From Aeromonas jandaei (GTDB taxonomy: Bacteria; Pseudomonadota; Gammaproteobacteria; Enterobacterales; Aeromonadaceae), in NCBI RefSeq assembly GCF_037890695.1, contig NZ_CP149571.1, forward strand, positions 193,501 through 257,500: 64,000 bases of DNA, in the 5' to 3' direction. Both the position numbers and the translations under genes were made by a program. This document shows positions 35,632-43,636 of the stretch, in pieces. The notes beneath the pieces were generated by a model. It did not search any database and was not told where the DNA came from. It saw nothing but the letters and a program-made list of their open reading frames with translations. Within the stretch, counting starts at the first letter, position 1. Each line of letters starts with the position of its first letter.

Positions 35632-36368
35632 ACGGTAAACAAATCGCACTGGTCACTGGCGCCGCTGGCGGGATTGGCCGCCAGCTCTGCATCGGGCTGG
35701 CCGAGGCGGGTTATCGGGTGATCGCCACCGATCTGGCCCCTCACGCTTTCGACCATCCCGAAATCCACTTTCATCCGCTCGATCTGCGGGACGAGCAGGC
35801 TATCACGCGCCTCTTTGCCGAGGTGCGCGAGCAGCACGGCGGCATCCATCTGCTGATCAACAACGGCGCCATCAGCAAGTTCCACACCCGCTTCGAGGAG
35901 CTGAGCGCAGCCCAGTTCGATCAGGTGATGACGGTCAATGTGCGCGGCGCCATGCTCTGCGCCCGCGCCTTTGTGCAGGCCAACCGCGGGTTGCCCTATG
36001 GCCGCATCATCAATATCGCCTCCACCCGCTGGCAGCAGAACGAACCGGGTTGGGATGCCTACGGCGCCTCCAAGGGGGCGCTGGTCGCCCTCACCCAGTC
36101 CCTCGCCAACTCGCTGGCCGACTACCCCGTCACGGTCAATGCCATCAGTCCGGGCTGGATCCAGGCGGAGGATTACCACACCCTGACCGAGGCGGATCAT
36201 CGCCAGCACCCGAGTGGCCGGGTCGGTCGCCCCGACGACATCACCCGCGCCTGCCTCTTTCTGGCGGATCCCCGTAACGACTTTATCAACGGTGCCAATC
36301 TGGTGGTCGATGGCGGGATGAGCAAGAAGATGATCTACCACACCTCTGCCTCCTTCTGGGAGGAGTAA
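35628..36368 (+). CDS. Short-chain dehydrogenase/reductase
   Basis: Classical SDR of 246 residues: cofactor motif ALVTGAAGGIGRQL, INNGAIS (NNAG variant), catalytic region NIASTRW and YGASKGALVAL (YxxxK), and the C-terminal SPGWIQAEDY. An acidic residue after strand 2 (IATDLAPHAF) suggests NAD. It is translationally coupled to the preceding oxidoreductase. The two enzymes may act in turn on one substrate; which is not evident. Confidence 0.88.
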   Translation: MNGKQIALVTGAAGGIGRQLCIGLAEAGYRVIATDLAPHAFDHPEIHFHPLDLRDEQAITRLFAEVREQHGGIHLLINNGAISKFHTRFEELSAAQFDQVMTVNVRGAMLCARAFVQANRGLPYGRIINIASTRWQQNEPGWDAYGASKGALVALTQSLANSLADYPVTVNAISPGWIQAEDYHTLTEADHRQHPSGRVGRPDDITRACLFLADPRNDFINGANLVVDGGMSKKMIYHTSASFWEE

Positions 36369-36648
36369 CCCCTGCGGCGGCAGCCTCGCCCCGGCCTGCC
36401 GCCCGCCCTTTTTCTGCCCGTTTTTTCATCGCTTTTTCCCCGCTGCCCTTGCACTGGCCAGACCGACTGGCAACAATAGGCACTCAACTGACCCCTCTTC
36501 ATTTCGCCCGTTAATTGATCGCCCAACTCATCGCGTTGGCGGGCTGTTTCCGTTAAAATGACGGGTTTTTGCCGTGCCTGGTTTGCCAATCCCCACCATC
36601 AGGCACTCGCAGCGTGAATCCTATGATGCCAGTGATGCAGGATCTGCC

Positions 36649-36933
36649 ATGAACAACTACTTTCGGGTGCTGGGCGTCAAGTCCAACGCCAGCGAAAACG
36701 ACATCAAGAAAGCCTATCGTCGGCTGTCGAACCAGTACCACCCCGACAAGCTGCACGGGGCCAGTGAAGAAGAGAAAGAGCAGGCAGCCATCAAGCTGCA
36801 CCAGGTAAAGCAGGCCTATGAAGTGCTGTCCGATCCGAAACAGCGGGCCGCCTTTATCAAGGATTTCAACAACGTCATCGTGACCGACCCCGCCTCCGCC
36901 ATGCAGGAGATGTGGGATCAGTTCTACCCCTGA
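36649..36933 (+). CDS. Minimal J-domain protein
   Basis: A 94-residue protein that is almost only a J domain: [35 protein letters not shown] with the HPD tripeptide needed to stimulate Hsp70 ATPase, then [21 protein letters not shown]. There is no G/F region, zinc finger or client-binding domain; a short tail ([10 protein letters not shown]) follows. It heads a compact run of four genes (gaps of 23, 12 and 11 bases). Client specificity probably comes from the downstream proteins. The ATG at 36649 is the natural start of the domain. Confidence 0.88.
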   Translation: MNNYFRVLGVKSNASENDIKKAYRRLSNQYHPDKLHGASEEEKEQAAIKLHQVKQAYEVLSDPKQRAAFIKDFNNVIVTDPASAMQEMWDQFYP

Positions 36934-36956
36934 AACAGCAGGCAGAAAGAGCAACT

Positions 36957-37499
36957 ATGCAAAAGAGATGGGACCAGGCGCGGCTCAAGTCGCTGCAAAG
37001 CGATGCCAGCGAAAACATCGAATCCTACCGGGATCAGGACGACCCCAAGGGGCTGGAACAGTTCACCGATCAGATGAAGAGCCTGCTGCTGGCCGATATG
37101 AGCATGCTGGAGTTTATGCCCGAGTATCTGCCGCTGGCCCTCTATGGCCGGGTGCAGTTCCCGGCCAAGGCCAAGTCGCAGTGGAACAAGTGGCTCGCCA
37201 GCGGCGAGCAGCCAAGCTGGGACGAGTTCAAGGTGAGCGTCGGCTTCAACAACGCCGCCCTGCCGCTGGTCAAGGCGGTGCGGGCCCAGAGCGAAGATCA
37301 GCTGATGGAAGCCTGCGCCGTGCTGTTCCTGCTCGACAACCCGCTACCGCGCGGTAGCCACCGCGGTGATGACGACTATGAGCTGCGCGACGAAGAAGAT
37401 GAAGACGGGGAAGATGCCGACGCCGACTACCATGGCGGCAGTGACCGCTATGGTGATGACGACGGCGATCAGGATATGTACGACGAAGTCCGTTTCTAA
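36957..37499 (+). CDS. Uncharacterised protein with acidic C-terminal tail
   Basis: 180 residues, not recognised. Residues 1-135 are a soluble, helical region ([39 protein letters not shown]). Residues about 136-180 are extremely acidic and probably unfolded ([20 protein letters not shown] and more). Such tails occur in chaperone-like and nucleic-acid-mimicking proteins. Second gene of the J-domain operon, 23 bases after it. Confidence 0.82.
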   Translation: MQKRWDQARLKSLQSDASENIESYRDQDDPKGLEQFTDQMKSLLLADMSMLEFMPEYLPLALYGRVQFPAKAKSQWNKWLASGEQPSWDEFKVSVGFNNAALPLVKAVRAQSEDQLMEACAVLFLLDNPLPRGSHRGDDDYELRDEEDEDGEDADADYHGGSDRYGDDDGDQDMYDEVRF

Positions 37500-37511
37500 T
37501 TGGGGCAAGGC

Positions 37512-38279
37512 ATGAGCAACAGTCTGATAGAAATTACCGCCATCGAGATCAAAGAGCTGGCCGTTATCGAGCCGAAGCAGGCCAGCGAGAAGTTCGAGCT
37601 GATCGCCAAGACCATGTCTGACGACCAGCTGGCAGAAGTGATTGAAAACATTGATATCGTTACTCTGACCCAGATTAACGGCCAGCACGATATCTCCTTC
37701 CCCTCCATCATCTCCGAGCTGATGACCCCGGAGCGGATCCGCGACATCGTCTGCCAGCAGCCGCTCTACTGGGAAGAGGCGATCAAGAATAACGCCGACG
37801 AGCTGCAACAGCACACCTTCGACTTCCTCAACTACCTGATCCGCACCCAGGATAGCGAGGCCAAGCAGCGCGAGATCCTCGAGTGCGTGGCCGAAGATCC
37901 GGCCGGTCTCTTCTACCTCGCCATCCCCTTTATCGAGTTCTATCGCGGCGATCGCTATGAAGAGGACGAAGGCTATCGCGACGTGCTGCACGCCGAAGAG
38001 GAAGATCTCGAAGAATCCCTGCGCTACAGCGAGCGCCAGCAGAGCGAGGATGTCCACGACTACGCGCTGGATGACCCGAGAAGCCTGTTGATGCTCATTC
38101 GCGAGCTGGCCCCCGAGGTGGAGAAAGCCATCAAGGCGCTGCTGCGCAACGAGCACTCCACCTGGGACGGCATCATCAACAAGTTTGCCGCCGAGCTGGT
38201 GATGCAGGCCAAAGAGAAGAACAAGGTCGAGGAAGACGAGTACGGCGACGTCGACGACATGTTCAGCTTTCTGGATTAA
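37512..38279 (+). CDS. Uncharacterised acidic helical protein
   Basis: 255 residues, not recognised. It is soluble, strongly acidic and mostly helical, with segments such as PKQASEKFELIAKTMSDDQL and LMLIRELAPEVEKAIKALLR and a Glu/Asp-rich stretch (EEDEGYRDVLHAEEEDLEES). No signal peptide. The ATG at 37512 follows GGCAAGG. Third gene of the J-domain operon, twelve bases after the second and eleven before the fourth. Confidence 0.82.
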   Translation: MSNSLIEITAIEIKELAVIEPKQASEKFELIAKTMSDDQLAEVIENIDIVTLTQINGQHDISFPSIISELMTPERIRDIVCQQPLYWEEAIKNNADELQQHTFDFLNYLIRTQDSEAKQREILECVAEDPAGLFYLAIPFIEFYRGDRYEEDEGYRDVLHAEEEDLEESLRYSERQQSEDVHDYALDDPRSLLMLIRELAPEVEKAIKALLRNEHSTWDGIINKFAAELVMQAKEKNKVEEDEYGDVDDMFSFLD

Positions 38280-38290
38280 GGAGCCCATTC

Positions 38291-39193
38291 ATGCAGTTAG
38301 TCATTCGCGATGCCAACCAGGGCCCCTTTCTGACCCAGGTGCTGCGCTTTGGCCGCGACAATGAACTCTTGAGTCAGCAGCAGCTGGCCGCCATCAAGGG
38401 CAAGGCGGTGCTGATGAGCCTCAAATTCGCCGACAAGTACTACAACAAGTACAAGATGCACCTGCTGGAGCAGGCGGCCCACGACGTCATCGGCGTGGTG
38501 AGCCTCGGCCTGCAGGAGCTCTCGGCGCGGGATCCGGCCAAGGCGCTGGCGCTGCTGCAGGCGCCGGAAGGCCCCATAAAACCGTTCCAGAAGGGCTGGT
38601 CGATGCTCATTACCGTCAGCCCCAAGCAGGCTGGCAACAGCCTCTACGGTGACGTCGATGCCCGCCTGCTGGACAAGATCTCGAGCCCGCCCGATGTGGA
38701 GGAGTGGCAAGGGTGGCAGGAGTACGAGAAGGCGCTGACCGAGCACAACAAGAGCCGTCTGATGGAACTCATCGACCAGCACTTCTTCGCCTGCGAGAGC
38801 GACCACCCCACCATGGAGGACAAGCTGGCCGAAGCGCTGCTCTACCGCATCCTCTGCGGCAAGGGCAGTGGCGCCGCCCCGCTCAAGGTGAAGCAGGATC
38901 TCAAGCGCAAACTGGCGCGGGAGATTGAGCTCGACGAGGGCTGGTATGACACCGACTACCTCGCCGCCCAGCTCGCCCTGATGCTAAGCGCGCTGCCCGC
39001 CGACATGGCCGCCGCCCTGCGCCAGGAGCTGAGCCCGGGTTTTGTGCCGAACCTGCTGCACACCCTCGGCTTTGTGCGCCAGTACCAGCTGCTGCAAAAA
39101 GAGAACGCCTCGCCAGAGAAGCTCGACAACATCGAGATGCGCGCCGGTCTCAAGCACCCGCTGCTCGGCTGGCCGCTCTACCACAACTTCTAA
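38291..39193 (+). CDS. Uncharacterised protein, last gene of the J-domain operon
   Basis: 300 residues, not recognised; soluble and helical, no signal peptide. The N-terminal part (FGRDNELLSQQQLAAIKGKA; VLMSLKFADKYYNKYKMHLL) and the C-terminal part (LAAQLALMLSALPADMAAAL) are separated by an acidic linker. AAGGAGCCC is its ribosome site. A strong terminator follows, so the four genes form one unit. Confidence 0.82.
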   Translation: MQLVIRDANQGPFLTQVLRFGRDNELLSQQQLAAIKGKAVLMSLKFADKYYNKYKMHLLEQAAHDVIGVVSLGLQELSARDPAKALALLQAPEGPIKPFQKGWSMLITVSPKQAGNSLYGDVDARLLDKISSPPDVEEWQGWQEYEKALTEHNKSRLMELIDQHFFACESDHPTMEDKLAEALLYRILCGKGSGAAPLKVKQDLKRKLAREIELDEGWYDTDYLAAQLALMLSALPADMAAALRQELSPGFVPNLLHTLGFVRQYQLLQKENASPEKLDNIEMRAGLKHPLLGWPLYHNF

Positions 39194-39239
39194 GGCCGCT
39201 TTCGCCGCCTCTTTTGTTGCCCCCAATGTGGGATAACCC

Positions 39240-39265
39240 AACGCCCGGCCCGCCGGGCGTTGTTC
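39240..39265 (+). terminator. Terminator of the J-domain operon
   Basis: AACGCCCGGC and GCCGGGCGTT arms, two-base loop, then TTGTTCT. Confidence 0.85.
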
Positions 39266-39409
39266 TATCTACGTCATCAGCCCCCCACGATTGACGTAAC
39301 AAATCGGGATGCAACCAGTTCAGATGGCTTCATTCAAACCTTGTTCGCAGCTATACTGCGCCCCTGATTCAGAGCTGAATAAACCGGTCATAATACAGGT
39401 CAGATTTTT

Positions 39410-39793
39410 ATGCTGCTGCCACTTTTAATGCTTATCAGCGCCAATACTCCGCTACTGTCAGATACCCGCCTTTATAAAGAAGTCGCCAATAATTGTAAAA
39501 ATGTAGATTTGGAAAATTGGCAACATCCGACCAGAAAGGTATTACTGGAACGAGGCGTTATATTAAAGAGAGTCGAGTTATGTAACGATGGTAAATATCC
39601 AATCTATCATGTTCGACTCCCGTATGACCCGGCTGGGCAGACTCAAGATTATTTCAACCCACTCTATGTGGCCATGTACGGAGCCAACGGAAAATGGCCA
39701 TATGCCATGGTCGATGAGGAAGGAACCATTGTGTACATGACCTATCGGAAAGGTTCTATTATCACACCGGACTACGAGCTTTTCTCATCATAA
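39410..39793 (+). CDS. AT-rich orphan gene, predicted secreted protein
   Basis: 127 residues, not recognised. A hydrophobic start (MLLPLLMLISANTPLLS) looks like a signal peptide; the rest is a small soluble domain with two cysteines (NNCKNVD and VELCNDG) that could form a disulfide, and YHVRLPYDPAGQTQDYF. Its base composition is clearly more AT-rich than the flanking genes, and its codon use differs, which suggests transfer. It stands alone. Confidence 0.65.
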   Translation: MLLPLLMLISANTPLLSDTRLYKEVANNCKNVDLENWQHPTRKVLLERGVILKRVELCNDGKYPIYHVRLPYDPAGQTQDYFNPLYVAMYGANGKWPYAMVDEEGTIVYMTYRKGSIITPDYELFSS

Positions 39794-40397
39794 TCAGATT
39801 TTATCTCTGAGAAAAAATACTCAAAGCATGCAAAGGAAATATATTTTCATAAAAATAGCATCACGATTCCCAACCCCCAAATTCTCTGATTTATATATTA
39901 TCAGGCTATCTTAAGTCACCTATCTGTCGAAACGAATCTTTACCACGTTATTACAAAAAGAATATATATTTTCCCCTGCGATGAAACGCTCAAAAATCCC
40001 CCACACCATCAGGTTCTGATCAAGCCCTCATTTTCAATATTTATTCACTCAAACAGTGAAACTGAATAAATAAGCTGCCACTCAACATGCCGGCGGCAAT
40101 GGCGAAAGAGCAGCCAAAAGCGGGATGGCGATCTCACTATCAAATCAGTTCATGTCAAAAAGGGCTCCATTCAACCCCGATAGTTCTGATACCTACCCAG
40201 CCAGCGCCAGCTTTTCAGCAGCCAAAACCGCATAAAAAACCGGAATAGATCAATAAAAGACAATTAATCTCGCCAGATTAAATTTCAGGTATGGCTATTT
40301 GCACCGCTTGGCCGCTAAATGACAGACCGGCCTTCAGACCAGCATGGAAGCGCACAAGGCTAGCCGGCAGCAGACCGGTACGCTCTCAGGACGAGTT
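39794..40397. other. AT-rich intergenic region
   Basis: About 600 bases without a credible gene. It contains nested inverted repeats at 40039-40071 (TTCACT-N5-AGTGAA, and ATTTATTCA pairing with TGAATAAAT) and the promoter of the peptide transporter. Otherwise I see nothing defined. Confidence 0.5.
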
Positions 40398-41915
40398 ATG
40401 ACTTTCTTCTCTCACAGGAGACAGACCGTGAGCGCTTCGAATCAACACCCCACCATTCCCCCCGGCTCCGGGGCGCTGTTCTTTATCCAGACCTTCTCGA
40501 CCCTGGGGTTTGCCGTGCTCTACTCCACGCTGGTGCTCTACGCCACCAAGCGGCTCGGCTTCAGTGAATCCCAGGCCAACGCCATGATGGGGGTCTTCGG
40601 GGCCTTCAACTATGGCCTGCACCTGTTTGGCGGCTATCTCGGCGGGCGCTACCTCAGCAACCGCAACCTGTTCGTGATGGGGATGGTGCTGCAGGTGATC
40701 GGCTGCTACTTCATCGCCGAGATGGGGATCACCGGCCTCTACTGGGGGCTCGCCATGTTCCTCACCGGCAGCGGCCTCAACGTCACCTGCCTCAACATGA
40801 TGCTGACCCAGCGCTTCGCCCCGGATGATCACCGCCGCGAGAGCGCCTTCCTGTGGAACTACGCCGGGATGAATCTGGGCTTCTTTATCGGCTTCACGGT
40901 GGCGGGCTACTTCCAGCTCACCGAGGATTACCGCACCCTGTTCCTGTTTGCGACGCTGGGCAACATCATCGCCATCATCGCCACCTTCGCCTGCTGGCCC
41001 ATTCTGGCGGATATCAGCACCCCGCTGCGCCATGTCAAAGGGAGCGGCTTCTACCGCCGCATGCTGGCCGGGATCGCCATTCTGGCCATGCTGGTGCCGG
41101 CGCTGCGCCTACTGCTGACCCACGCCAGCTTCAGCGGCAGCTTCGTGCTGATCCTGGGCGCCGTGGTGCTGGTGCTGCTCTGCGTGATGACCGCCCGCCA
41201 CCCGGACGCCGCCGAGCGCAGCCGCATGGTGGCCTACCTGATCCTCGCCCTTGGCTCCCTCATCTTCTGGTCGCTCTACCAGCTGGCGCCCATGGGGCTG
41301 ATGCTCTTCTCCGAACACAACATCAACCTCAACGTGTTCGGGCTGCGGGTCGCTCCCCAGTGGATCCAGAACATCAACACTATCGTCATCGTCATCGGTG
41401 GCCCGCTGATGGCGCTGCTGTTCAAGCGACTGCGCGAGCAGGGTTGGAATATCGACATCCCCTCCCAGTTTGCCGCCTCCCTGTTCTGCATGGGGCTCGG
41501 CATGCTGGTGCTGCCGCTCGGCATCCATCTGGCGGGGGCCGACGGGCTGGTCGCCTTCAAGTGGATCGCCATCAGCTATGTGCTGCAGAGCTTTGGCGAG
41601 CTGCTTATCTCCCCCATCGGTTACGCCATGATCGGCAAGCTGGCCCCCGCCAGCCTGCAAGGCTTGATGATGGGCTGCTGGATGATGGTGACCGGCGTTG
41701 CCTCGGTGCTGGCGGGCTATGTCTCCAGCGCCATGCCGCAGAATATCGGCAGCTCTCCGGTGGCCACCAACCCGGGCTACAGCTCGGTGTTCAACATGCT
41801 CGGCTGGGGCTCGATGGCGGGCGGGATCGTCCTGCTGTTGCTGGTGCCCCGTCTGCGCCTGCTGATCGCCTCGAAAATCACCCCGCAACCGGCGGCGACA
41901 GCTATCCCCGTCTGA
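40398..41915 (+). CDS. POT-family proton-coupled oligopeptide transporter
   Basis: Inner-membrane importer of di- and tripeptides (Dtp/TppB family), about 505 residues with 12-14 helices. Family landmarks are LGFAVLYSTLVLYATKRLGF (here LYST replaces the usual FSYYG/ERFSYYG region), FGGYLGGRYLSNRN, GSGLNVTCLNMMLTQ and the late FGELLISPIGYAMIGKLAP. The absence of an ExxER motif in the first helix is unusual for the family. Start is uncertain: ATG at 40398, or GTG at 40428 with a perfect AGGAG seven bases upstream. Confidence 0.87.
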   Translation: MTFFSHRRQTVSASNQHPTIPPGSGALFFIQTFSTLGFAVLYSTLVLYATKRLGFSESQANAMMGVFGAFNYGLHLFGGYLGGRYLSNRNLFVMGMVLQVIGCYFIAEMGITGLYWGLAMFLTGSGLNVTCLNMMLTQRFAPDDHRRESAFLWNYAGMNLGFFIGFTVAGYFQLTEDYRTLFLFATLGNIIAIIATFACWPILADISTPLRHVKGSGFYRRMLAGIAILAMLVPALRLLLTHASFSGSFVLILGAVVLVLLCVMTARHPDAAERSRMVAYLILALGSLIFWSLYQLAPMGLMLFSEHNINLNVFGLRVAPQWIQNINTIVIVIGGPLMALLFKRLREQGWNIDIPSQFAASLFCMGLGMLVLPLGIHLAGADGLVAFKWIAISYVLQSFGELLISPIGYAMIGKLAPASLQGLMMGCWMMVTGVASVLAGYVSSAMPQNIGSSPVATNPGYSSVFNMLGWGSMAGGIVLLLLVPRLRLLIASKITPQPAATAIPV

Positions 41916-41955
41916 TCGATTTGAACCGCTTGGCGGCGTGAGCCGCAGACAAGAC

Positions 41956-41996
41956 CAGAGGCCCCGCAATCATGGATTGCGGGGCCTCTGCTTTTG
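41956..41996 (+). terminator. Terminator of the peptide transporter gene
   Basis: CAGAGGCCCCGCAAT and ATTGCGGGGCCTCTG arms around CATGG, then CTTTT. The next 285 bases to 42283 show no credible gene. Confidence 0.9.
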
Positions 41997-42283
41997 GCGG
42001 GATGGCGGGTTCGTTTCAGGCTGGCGGTGCGACGCCAGTGAACATTTTTGCACCAAAGAAGCCAATCTATTTTTTACTGTCGCACTGATGAAACAATCAC
42101 GCAGATCGGGGGGTAAGGGGATTCTGCACAGCGTCAGCCGCCCGGTAGGTATTTCCCGCCGACAGGGGTAGGATGAGTGAAGTCGGAGCCATATAGCGAC
42201 GGCTGTTAGCCGGGTCGCCCTGTGCCGCCCGCCATATACTCAAAGCCTTGTGAGCCAGACTCACCACGATAAGGAGAGATGAG

Positions 42284-42442
42284 ATGTATATGTTTTTACC
42301 CTTCCTGCTGGCGCTGATAACGGGGATCAGCATCTTGCTGAACAAGCGCGGCGCCTCCTATCTGCTCTGGGCTCTGTTGCTGGTGGTGACCCTGCTCTCC
42401 TTTATGCACCATGTGACCGATCCGCTCACCCTCTCGTTCTAG
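42284..42442 (+). CDS. DUF5993-type small membrane protein
   Basis: 52 residues, too short for most gene lists: MYMFLPFLLALITGISILLN, then KRGASYLLWALLLVVTLLSF and MHHVTDPLTLSF, giving two membrane helices and a conserved H-H-x-T-D-P-L end. The ATG at 42284 has AAGGAGA six bases upstream. It lies nine bases before a DsbB-like gene; this two-gene pairing is known in other proteobacteria, so the small protein may be an accessory subunit of the oxidase. Confidence 0.8.
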   Translation: MYMFLPFLLALITGISILLNKRGASYLLWALLLVVTLLSFMHHVTDPLTLSF

Positions 42443-42451
42443 GAGCCAGCC

Positions 42452-43027
42452 ATGAGCCTTTCGACCTCTGCCACCGCCGCGAAGAGTGACCTGCCCCAGC
42501 TGCTCGATACGCTGGGGCTGGCGGGCATCTGTCTGACCCTGATCGTCGCCTTCTATTACCAGCTCTATCTGGCCGAACTCCCCTGCCCCCTGTGTTTATT
42601 GCAGCGGGTCGGCCTGGTCGTCGCCGGTTTCGGCTTTATGTTCAACCTGCAATTTGGCGCAAAAGGGGCCCACTACGGCATCGTGATTGTCGGTGCCCTG
42701 ACCACCGCCATGATCGGCGCCCGGCAGGTGCTGCTGCATATTCTGCCCGGCGACCCCGGCTATGGTTCCACCTTTCTCGGGCTGCACTTTTATAGCTGGT
42801 CGCTGGTCAGCGCCCTGCTGATCATCCTGGCCGTCGCCCTGATATTGATGGTGCGGGACGGGCTCGCTATTGCGCTGCCCAAGCTGGGTCTGGCGCGCTG
42901 GGGACGTATCGCCTCCCTGCTGTTTGTTTTGCTGATTGCGGCAAACCTGATCTCTACCGTGCTGGAGTGCGGCGCGGGACAGTGCGCCGATAATCCCGTC
43001 ATCTATGACCTGCTGAGCCTGCGTTAA
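42452..43027 (+). CDS. DsbB-like disulfide bond formation membrane protein
   Basis: 191 residues with four or five membrane helices. The first redox pair is CPLC (45 and 48) in AELPCPLCLLQRVGL, the DsbB signature at the end of helix 1. The second pair normally sits in the last periplasmic loop (residues about 104 and 130 in E. coli DsbB); that loop here has no cysteine, and two are found at 173 and 178 (LECGAGQC) after the last helix. It would pass electrons from a periplasmic thiol protein to quinone. Co-transcribed with the DUF5993 gene. Confidence 0.85.
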   Translation: MSLSTSATAAKSDLPQLLDTLGLAGICLTLIVAFYYQLYLAELPCPLCLLQRVGLVVAGFGFMFNLQFGAKGAHYGIVIVGALTTAMIGARQVLLHILPGDPGYGSTFLGLHFYSWSLVSALLIILAVALILMVRDGLAIALPKLGLARWGRIASLLFVLLIAANLISTVLECGAGQCADNPVIYDLLSLR

Positions 43028-43035
43028 TCACCCTC

Positions 43036-43064
43036 AAGGTGGCGGCCAGTCCGCCACCTTTTAT
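43036..43064 (+). terminator. Terminator after the DsbB-like gene
   Basis: AAGGTGGCGG and CCGCCACCTT arms followed by TTATT. Confidence 0.88.
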
Positions 43065-43135
43065 TGCCGCCCTATATTGCCGAAAGGCGCAACAAATCCG
43101 GCCCGTTGCAGCGGCAACCTCGCAGATTCAATAGC

Positions 43136-43532
43136 GGTGCAATTTCATTGCACCCTACGGTTACCTCCCCCTCACTCTCTCCCAAGGGGAGAGGGAGCCA
43201 GTGCCTGCCCACCAGTAGCCATAGCTGTCACCCTTAGCTATCACGCCATACCACGGTCACTATCAATGGCTGCGATCTCTGCTCCCTTCTCCCATTCTTT
43301 GCCATAGATAAGGGGAGAAGGGTCGGGGATGAGGGGAAACAAACCATCACAACAGAAGCCACCGACAAGCCGCAGAGCGTTAAAGAAAACAGAGAGAAGT
43401 AGGGTCGATTAGCGAAGCGTAATCGTCCGCACCGCAATCTCGGTGGCGATGGACATAGAGAAGAGATCAGCTGGGGCACTAACAGAATAGCGGCAACCTG
43501 TTTTCGCGATCGTCTGATTACGCATCGCTAAT
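43136..43532. repeat. Cluster of short dispersed-type inverted repeats
   Basis: Gene-free stretch holding several hairpins: GGTGCAAT/ATTGCACC at 43136-43154; CTCTCCC/GGGAGAG at 43177-43193; CCCTTCTCCC/GGGAGAAGGG at 43284-43322; and ATTAGCGAAGCGTAATC at 43408-43424 matched in inverse by GATTACGCATCGCTAAT at 43516-43532 (16 of 17). These look like REP-type intergenic elements that often recur in gammaproteobacterial genomes. Confidence 0.65.
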
Positions 43533-43636
43533 AAAACCTAATACCCTGACCTTTTTATCACATCGATCCTATGTGTAAAATGAATGATATTATAGAATTG
43601 ACATCGCATGTTAAACAAACCAATAAAGAGTCCAAC

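Noticed and set aside
37344..38288. Open frame antisense to the third J-operon gene, with a hydrophobic translation
   Set aside because: It mirrors the acidic gene; the plus-strand genes have ribosome sites and tight operon spacing.
41938..42171. Open frame of 77 codons after the peptide transporter
   Set aside because: It reads through the transporter's terminator and has no ribosome site or protein-like composition.
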